Source: Basidiobolus ranarum (lineage: Eukaryota; Basidiobolomycota; Basidiobolomycetes; Basidiobolales). Taken from it: DNA of 30,950 nucleotides. The position numbers were made by a program, and so were the translations under genes. Below are positions 24,402-30,950 of this stretch, piece after piece. How positions within the stretch are numbered: the stretch's first letter is position 1; every line of letters begins with the position of its first letter. The notes below the pieces were generated by a model. That model did not search any database. It worked only from the letters and a program-made list of their open reading frames with translations, and was not told where the DNA came from. The stretch lies in NCBI GenBank assembly GCA_040143965.1, contig JASJQH010000094.1, forward strand, positions 1-30,950, given 5' to 3'.

Positions 24402-24891
24402 TTGTTTTAAAGCTTTAACAACCGGAACTGCACGGTTTGCAAAGATAAAGGTACTCATTTAATGAACAGCAAGAATCGAAACCTAGGGTATATCTTTATC
24501 AATGTATTTGTAAAATTGGTTTTGCATTTGTATATCCCTTCCGAACTATTAAACACCCATCTTTCTCTCATTTTGAATAGTCAATTAGTGGCCAGTAAGA
24601 TTTGTATTGGACCGTTGCTTCATAGAATTGAGCTACTTTTGGTGGGCAAATGTATAAGTTAAAATCATCTGAGCAACCCTATTGCCTTATTTTGTTAATC
24701 GCCATCAAACCATTGAATAGCAGCAACATATATACGCTTGTACATGTATGTAGGTGATAGTATATATGTATAATAAAATCAATATAAATACCGAATTAGA
24801 GTTAACCAACTCTTGGCATTCGTCTGCTATCTAGAAACAAATCAATATGAGGTAATGATTCACGTTCTTGATGGCTATTCTTCCAAGTCGA
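24402..24891. other. Intergenic, 3' flank of the bZIP gene
   Basis: AT-rich, with alternating TATATGTATAATAAAATC near 24755-24785 that could serve as a poly(A) region. No gene is seen. Confidence 0.5.
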
Positions 24892-25247
24892 TCAGGCAGC
24901 CAAAAGCCTTGCCTCATATATGCTAGCAGGTGTCAGTTGATAGAATGCTACAAGAGGTACGATATTCAGCGATGAGAATGATTGGTAGATACGTGATGCA
25001 GTGAAGGTCCATGGTTTCATCCATTCCAGCTCGATCTGAAAATCCCATCGAATCTCAGGAAATCCAAGCTTTGTAAGACAGGTCGACCGTGGTAAGCAGA
25101 AAAGGGTGCGTTTGGGTTTCTTCGAAATGAGGACCTCACACCCTCCACATTGAGTACAGTCATCACCTTTCTAGTTTGGTGCACAGTAAGGAGATAGGAT
25201 CATTGGAGGGACACCACGTGAAGAGGGAACAACGCAAGCGAAACATA

Positions 25248-25267
25248 TCCAAAAATCACCAGATATT
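25248..25267. repeat. 20-bp exact repeat, partner at 10421-10440
   Basis: Second copy, in the same orientation, of the 20-mer found just downstream of the glucanase. Here it lies inside the possible decayed gene. Confidence 0.6.
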
Positions 25268-25650
25268 CATTGGGGCATTTCAGATCCAATGAACTTAATC
25301 CATCCCAAGACTCTACAGTGTTTCTGGACACGGCGTAATAGATCTTCCGATTTCAACAAGAAAGCAGCCTGAAAGTCTGGAGGAGAGTGCAATTTGAATC
25401 GACAAGTAAATCAAGAATCTGTGGAAGCTGCGAGATTAGGATCCTTTTTCTATATAGCGAGTTCGTAGGACTCTTCCCTGAGGTGTTTCATGTTGGATCT
25501 GTTTCATAAATGAGAATCCGATGTAGTACTAGTGCCATCTTCTGAACACAGCGAAATGCCAAACCAAGTTTTATTACCATCAGCTCCCCTTTGTTCTATT
25601 GCATCTCGGCATCTCCGATGCGGTGCGCTATTGCCGATGAGATGGATGAG

Positions 25651-25698
25651 GTGTGGGTATAGGTGTAGGATATAGGGTATAGGGTGTTGTGTTGGGTG
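25651..25698 (+). repeat. G/T-rich low-complexity tract
   Basis: Contains the tandem unit TATAGGG-TATAGGG (25671-25684) and related GGTGTAGGA and GTTGGGTGT units. On the minus strand it would encode the Thr/Pro-rich segment of the possible decayed gene, so it may be degenerate linker coding sequence rather than a satellite. Confidence 0.4.
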
Positions 25699-25929
25699 TA
25701 GATGAATTTGCAAGAATTTGGATACAGTTAATGGGTGTAGATTCTAGGTCATAGTAGATCTGGGCTTGAGATTCCTCATCCCATAGCGTGTCATGAAAAA
25801 CTCTACCTGCATAACAATAAAACTGGTTCTCAGGTAATTAAACCACACCGGCTTCCTTGTATTAGTTTCCTTACAGAGCCATATGCAAACAAGTTGAAGC
25901 ATCACCAAGGCTTATTAAAGACATGTACT

Positions 25930-27621
25930 TTATTGGTTGGACAGGTATTCAATACAGGAATCAAGGAAAATAACTAGATAAAAGAAGGAAATGGAGTGGA
26001 TTCACATTTGATCAAGATAATACTGCCATGTTTTGGACAAAGCTGTGTGATTCCGCTCACATTCCATGTAAATGTCCATATACTCTGTTTCGAAAGCGTA
26101 TCGCAGATTAGATTCTATGGTTAATATCCTTGAGTCTGGATGTAAATCCATAAATCAGCCATTTCATAGACCAAATTAGAATGAAGAGTGCCTCACACAC
26201 CAGCCGCATCCTGTCTAAAGCTGTGAACTGTGGATATAGTGAATAGCTACGCTAATATCAATAGAATGCGACTATCTCGCAATAATCATCGCTCCATAAA
26301 CTACCCTTCTTTTTGTCTGAAGGGTAATCTTTAGCGTATAGTCCAAGGAATTATCCTTGATTATTCAAACGGGACTGGTTATGGTGATGTGTAAAAGTGT
26401 AATTGCTTGTGTGTATTTTTGATGAAGTTTAAGTTGAAGTACTCGTCTATAGCATCGTAGATCTTACACGATCTGGCACAAACACTACAAGTTGTCCTAT
26501 CATTTGCATTCTGCAACCTCATTACCTCACACTAGCTAAAGTGCAATATATAGTCGAATGTGCTCAGATATGTAAGTCTATCTACACTTCTACGCTAATC
26601 ATCATTGGCACCACCGATATCAGGATGCATAGGGAGAAGTAATGGCAATAAATCTTGTTTCGACATATTTCTTTATTCAAATAATATTGTATAACACAGT
26701 AGTGGTACTAGGATTAACCGCAAGTAGCGTACGAAACAGTTTTCTTAATCTACTAGTTGATGTGCACCTCATTGACAAATTGGGACTTTGAATGTCACGC
26801 TTCTTATCAGAGATATACTTTACAAATTTTTGATATAAGATGAAATAGACTTTCTGTAGACGTATCATTAATATAGATTTGAGTTTATAACGCAGTAAGA
26901 TCTGCTTTAAAAATATGACCGGTTTGGGGAGGATTCACAATAGATATATCGAGCATTCTTTGTACTCTGTTGGAATAGATAAGTAAAGGACTGTTCTAGA
27001 TGATACTAAAAGTACAACTATAATTAGTGTTGATACTATCCTTATCATTCGCTAATTGTCTTCATGACATCTGACAAAATGGATAATTCACCCCCTCATA
27101 CACTGAGAACATCCTTTCAATCACACATGTCTATCCAAAATTACCAAAGGTCTTGCTTGAAAGGGTAAAGATTAATTGGTGGCTTGATAATGGATATATT
27201 CATCGAGTAAGGATTGTAGTCGTTGACTTGTTGAATTATCAGTATACGTATATCTATAACAGTGGAGGTAACTGTAGGGGTGCATCTACCTGTTTATAAT
27301 GATGCCCATTTGACTATTTACTAGTAAAATCTCTACCTTGGATGGATATTTTTCCTCCACAGTGAGAATTGTGTGTTATGGAACCAGGGCAATTCACATA
27401 GTTAATACATGCATGCGAGTTGTCAACATAAATCTAAACCAACTTTGATGTGAAAAGCAGTCAACACAAAAGAATCAATTTTTTTTCCAGTATATATATC
27501 TATACAAATTCTATATATCTAAATTTCACTAGATCAATCATTTCCCTAAGGACAATTTTCCAATTTCAATCCTTTAGGTGATTTCTCGAACTTTTACTTC
27601 TTACCACACGTTAGTAAAGTT
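25930..27621. other. Intergenic region upstream of the cyclophilin gene
   Basis: About 1.7 kb of AT-rich DNA without a supportable gene. A TATATATAT run near 27491-27499 and a second one near 27512-27520 lie about 100-130 bp before the cyclophilin start codon and may serve as its core promoter. Confidence 0.5.
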
Positions 27622-29010
27622 ATGAGTGTATTAATTGAGACTTCAGTTGGTGATCTAGTGATAGATCTACAAACAAAAAAATGCCCCCAAACAAGTTTGA
27701 ACTTTCTAAAGTTATGTAAGATTAAATATTACAATTTTTGCTGTTTTCATAACGTACAAAAGGATTTCATGTTACAAACGGGGGATCCTTCTGCTACTGG
27801 CAAAGGCGGTGAGTCAATATTTGGCTTATTGAAAGGCCCTAAGTATAAGTACTTTCCAGCCGAGATAAATCCTAAACTAAAACATAAACAACGCGGTACT
27901 GTGTCTATGGCTATAGCAGAAGATGGTGAAGGTGGTGGTGTAAGTGGTTCCCAATTCTTCATTACCACTGGCGAAAACTTGGATTATTTAGACGGAAGAT
28001 ACACGGTTTTTGGCCAAGTAGCTGAAGGCTTCGATACTTTGGATAAGATAAACGGAGTGTTTTGCGATGAAACTGGAAGACCTCTAAAGGATATTCGTAT
28101 AAAGCATACAATCGTACTGGACGATCCTTTCCCCGATCCAGAAGGTTTGGTGGTCCCCGATGAATCTCCACTTCCAACAAAAGAAATGCTGGAAACTGTG
28201 CGTATTGGAGAAGATGAGGAGATTGAACCTACATTACCTCCTGAAGAACTAGAAAAACTTCAACGTGAGCGAGAAGCCAACGCCCAAGCTTTAACTCTGG
28301 AGATGGTTGGAGATCTACCTTTTGCCGAAGTGAAACCACCAGAAAACGTCATCTTTGTATGTAAATTAAACCCAGTCACTCGAGATGAAGATTTGGAACT
28401 CATTTTCTCAAGATTTGGTCCGATTCACTCTTGTGAGATTATTCGTGATAAAGCTTCTGGAGATTCATTAGGCTACGGCTTCATTGAATTTGAGAACAAA
28501 GAGGATTGTGAGGAGGCCTATTTCAAGATGGACAATGTTCTTATCGATGATCGTCGTATTCATGTTGATTTCTCACAATCGGTCTCAAAACTACACAAAG
28601 ATTGGGTTGCCGGTAAGATTAAAAATGCACAATCTTCTGAAGGGTATGGTGGGAGTGCGCAACTTCAGAAGCGACAGAAATATCGATCAGGTGAACAGGA
28701 AAGCCGGAACAATTTCGATATGGTTTTTGAACATGGAGACACTTACGAACATGAAAAAACTGGCGGCCGTAACAGAAGAGATAGTCGAAGCCCTGATCGT
28801 ACATCGCGTAGAAACGGCCATAATACCGAACGTGGTAGAGAGAGATCACCAGAAGCACGCCGTGATGACAGCCGACGATCAAGACGAGATGATGACAAAT
28901 ACTCATCACGTAGTGATCGTTCTCGCAAACACACAAGTCACAGTAACGAAAAAGACGATTACTCTCGACGCTCCTCCCGTCATAGACATCATAGTAGAGA
29001 TAGGCGTTAG
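27622..29010 (+). CDS. PPIL4: PPIL4-type nuclear cyclophilin with RRM and RS-rich tail (single exon)
   Basis: The 462-aa protein has a cyclophilin domain (about 1-167), a linker with conserved [10 protein letters not shown] and [18 protein letters not shown], an RRM (about 243-318; RNP2 IFVCKL, RNP1 LGYGFIEF), and a basic tail (about 385-462) rich in RS, RD and RH pairs. This order is that of human PPIL4 and fission yeast Rct1, nuclear proteins tied to transcription by RNA polymerase II and to splicing. The RRM end [16 protein letters not shown] is strongly conserved. In the cyclophilin active site, the usual Arg of FHR is Asn44 (as in human PPIL4), the usual Trp is Tyr122 and the usual His is Tyr127, so isomerase activity is probably weak or absent. 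The gene has no introns, unlike most of its neighbours. Long frames in other phases over the RS tail are shadows. Confidence 0.96.
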   Translation: MSVLIETSVGDLVIDLQTKKCPQTSLNFLKLCKIKYYNFCCFHNVQKDFMLQTGDPSATGKGGESIFGLLKGPKYKYFPAEINPKLKHKQRGTVSMAIAEDGEGGGVSGSQFFITTGENLDYLDGRYTVFGQVAEGFDTLDKINGVFCDETGRPLKDIRIKHTIVLDDPFPDPEGLVVPDESPLPTKEMLETVRIGEDEEIEPTLPPEELEKLQREREANAQALTLEMVGDLPFAEVKPPENVIFVCKLNPVTRDEDLELIFSRFGPIHSCEIIRDKASGDSLGYGFIEFENKEDCEEAYFKMDNVLIDDRRIHVDFSQSVSKLHKDWVAGKIKNAQSSEGYGGSAQLQKRQKYRSGEQESRNNFDMVFEHGDTYEHEKTGGRNRRDSRSPDRTSRRNGHNTERGRERSPEARRDDSRRSRRDDDKYSSRSDRSRKHTSHSNEKDDYSRRSSRHRHHSRDRR

Positions 29011-30541
29011 TCATATATACAATAATTGAGAAAAACCAATCACAAGAGTAGCTTGTACTTTGTAAACAACACACTATATTCTATTACATTTAAAGACGTC
29101 TTCGAAATCCGCTAATTAAATGAAATGAATATTTGATTTTCTAGTACATAGTTTTATCACGTAACTCATGTTAATTTAAATATGCATCCGTAGGAACTCT
29201 GTCATTTGGATAAACTTGTTAATTTTACTGCGAACATCTCTTCATATTCCTTATTTGCGCAGTGAACGTTCCTAGTTACATGATGGATACAGTTTGGTTT
29301 AAAGGTAATAGTGTGAGCCAAAGTGATTCTCTCTTCTACCTTTGAGTTGCTACGCATGTTCGAGTCTGCTATGAAAGCATAAACATGTAATACATGACTA
29401 ATGTAATATGCTAATTATCTTATCATATTGTAACTTTGGCATTCGAGCCCGCTAAAAAACGAGTCTCAATGATTAGAGTATTGCTTGAAACTCGAATGTA
29501 GCATACTTTATACAAGGTAATTATCTGTCTCGGAGTTATTTTCTTAAGATTCCTGACGTTAGGAACCTTCCTACTTTTGACTAGAACATACAAACTAAAC
29601 ACTAAAGCACAATATAAATATCAATTCTGCTTTATTAGGGAGTATATAGTAAAGATAGTTCAGAACAGTAAATAGAGAACTCACTCTTGCGTCGAAACAC
29701 AGCAGCGCAACCACACAATACGATACTATATCTTATATAGATCCTGATATACCTTCCATTCTCGTAATATTGGTAAATATACAATTAGCCACAGAAGAGA
29801 ATAGGCTTTGAAACATGTGTTTATCAACAACACCTTGACATACGCATCGTCTTTGAAAATAATTAGACAGAAATGAACATGCTAATATAGCCTTTCATGT
29901 ACTCCTTTTGGAAGCCTTAGTTTAGGAAACTTCCCATGCTATACTTTGCTACATCACATGACGATTTTATCTCACAAAACGACGGCAGCCAACTACCAAT
30001 GTAAACTCACGAATTGGCATTGAAAGATCACTTGACTTCTAATGGGTTGAAGTTCTCCCACACGATTATCTCCGTCAGACATTCTAATAGATGCTTATTT
30101 AACTTCCCAAGAGAAGTTCGATTCTAGTTTTGGGTCTTCACAATTTGATGATACTTTGGTGATGCGATTCCTGCACTTTACATGCTTGCACAAAAAATAG
30201 GTGTTTAGTCCTATACCGGAGCAATTTAACTCGTGAGAAATCTCAGTGTTTTGTGCAATAATCTGGAAACCTTTTGATGAAGGGCATTCATGACAATAAA
30301 TATGTCTAAGCCACCTTTATTTGTCCTACCTGTCATGATACCTGGGCACATCAAAAGCAGAAGATTGATGGGCATATCTTGAAATATTAGGTTTACAAGC
30401 AAATTAAAAGTAGAAGATTCAATATAATCAATATCCAGACAAGGATAGGAACAAGTTGCATTTAGCTAAAATGGAAAGAGGTGGAAGCCGTGCTGTGCAC
30501 AACAGTTGGGTCTTCGAAAGTTCACCAGGCAGATGGAAACC
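29011..30541. other. Intergenic region
   Basis: About 1.5 kb, AT-rich, holding the 3' flank of the cyclophilin gene. I see no gene, repeat or RNA. A 39-codon plus-strand frame (ATG at 30471, stop at 30588-30590) ends in a TAATG overlap with the candidate gene that follows. Confidence 0.5.
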
Positions 30542-30548
30542 TATAAAG
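30542..30548 (+). promoter_or_regulatory. TATA-like box of the small candidate gene
   Basis: TATAAAG, 48 bp before the ATG at 30590, similar to the spacing seen at phosphatase copy 2. Confidence 0.35.
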
Positions 30549-30589
30549 AGCGTTACAGGATGCACTCCTCAGCATTTGTATTATTTGTA

Positions 30590-30832
30590 ATGGCTTTGAT
30601 TCGAATTAGTAGGCAGTGGACTCGATGGTTTGTTTGTTATTTCCGTAGTTTCGAACTATACGCCAAGATTCACTTGAATTAACCAAGACTTCTTGATTAC
30701 AGGGCTTCCGGAGTGAGTCTTGTGGCTGCAAGTGGAGTGTACATTTACTCAAACCGTATCGTCAACACCAGCCCTTTAAATGCACGTAATGGCTTTGGAG
30801 TGGCAGTAGAGCGGAGTGGTGGTGGCATCTGA
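30590..30832 (+). CDS. Candidate small mitochondrial-type protein (two exons)
   Basis: Exon 1 is 30590-30627 and exon 2 is 30703-30832, with a 75-bp intron (GTTTGT...GATTACAG) that splits a Trp codon. The 55-aa product starts MALIRISRQWTRW, which is positively charged and without acidic residues like a mitochondrial presequence. A short hydrophobic stretch follows (ASGVSLVAASGVYIY), and the protein ends in a Gly-rich tail (VERSGGGI). An in-frame ATG at 30560 would add ten hydrophobic residues. A TATA-like site precedes it and an AATAAA signal follows at 30938-30943, so the gene would be complete within the window. I do not recognise a family. The short length makes chance possible; exon 2 could also belong to a larger gene. 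Confidence 0.38.
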
Positions 30833-30950
30833 TCTTTGTAGTAGTATTCCGGTTTTGATGTGAAGAGCAGTTTATTCTGTTATATTTTAAGCTGTACAAA
30901 AGCCATTGCCCCTTACTCACACTTGGGTATCAGATATAATAAAATCAGAC

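Larger units (their letters stand above)
24892..25924 (-). pseudogene. Possible decayed or unresolved multi-exon gene
   Basis: Several open minus-strand stretches lie in line. An ATG at 25924 (MSLISLGDASTC) leads to a GTAAGG donor at 25874 and acceptors at 25807 or 25803. The next stretch, to 25628, reads VFHDTLWDEESQAQIYYDLE and then a Thr/Pro-rich segment (NSSTPNTTPYTLYPTPIPTP). In another frame come PDFQAAFLLKSEDLLRRVQ (25380-25267) and a final 92-codon stretch from 25170 to a TGA at 24892, with a CTQCGGC cysteine cluster. The last two are in one frame, separated by stops of TGA and TAG only. This could be a pseudogene hit by C-to-T changes, or a real gene whose introns I cannot place. The lengths alone are not beyond chance, and no family is recognised. 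Confidence 0.3.

Noticed and set aside
28484-29029. 181-codon plus-strand frame and 151- and 63-codon minus-strand frames over the end of the cyclophilin gene
   Set aside because: They overlap the RRM and RS-rich coding region in other phases; arginine/serine-rich codons commonly keep shadow frames open.
2401-30120. GTTCGA-type motifs (near 2405, 16850, 29340, 30107) checked as tRNA B boxes
   Set aside because: None has a proper T-arm stem, acceptor stem or A box, so no tRNA gene is called.

Overview
The window looks like nuclear DNA of a filamentous fungus, probably an early-diverging (zygomycete-type) lineage. The support is short GT-AG introns (56-79 bp) in otherwise compact genes, AT-rich intergenic DNA of 1.4-5 kb, secreted fungal enzymes (an exo-1,3-beta-glucanase and histidine acid phosphatases), and the tail of a non-LTR retrotransposon. 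The lineage is an inference; no rRNA or tRNA marker was found. Exon structures below were built by hand from splice sites, reading-frame continuity and family conservation.

Layout, left to right. 1-814: two head-to-tail 3' ends of the same LINE family, the second carrying a remnant of the reverse-transcriptase C-terminal region. 1666-2377 (-): a two-exon gene whose spliced C-terminus looks like a CsbD-type stress domain. 4045-5482 and 6935-8371 (-): two tandem histidine acid phosphatase genes with the same three-exon structure, each 438 aa. 10458-11822 (-): a three-exon secreted GH5 glucanase. 11980-16790: almost 5 kb with no convincing gene. 16948-19149 (+): a seven-exon mitochondrial acyl-CoA synthetase of the ACSF2 type. 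19150-23096: mostly non-coding, with weak gene traces. 23097-24401 (+): a single-exon bZIP transcription factor with a probable 5'-UTR intron. 24892-25924 (-): a possible decayed or mis-spliced gene. 27622-29010 (+): a single-exon PPIL4-type nuclear cyclophilin with an RRM and an RS-rich tail. 30590-30832 (+): a possible two-exon small mitochondrial protein.

The four minus-strand genes at 1.6-11.8 kb include three secreted hydrolases (two phosphatases and a glucanase), which fits nutrient scavenging or wall remodelling. The plus-strand genes are unrelated housekeeping and regulatory functions (fatty-acid activation, transcription, RNA processing). No dedicated gene cluster or clearly new system is visible. 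The points most worth a second look are the CsbD-like gene, the matched phosphatase duplication, the tandem LINE ends, the possible hidden genes missed because of short exons, and the altered active site of the cyclophilin.
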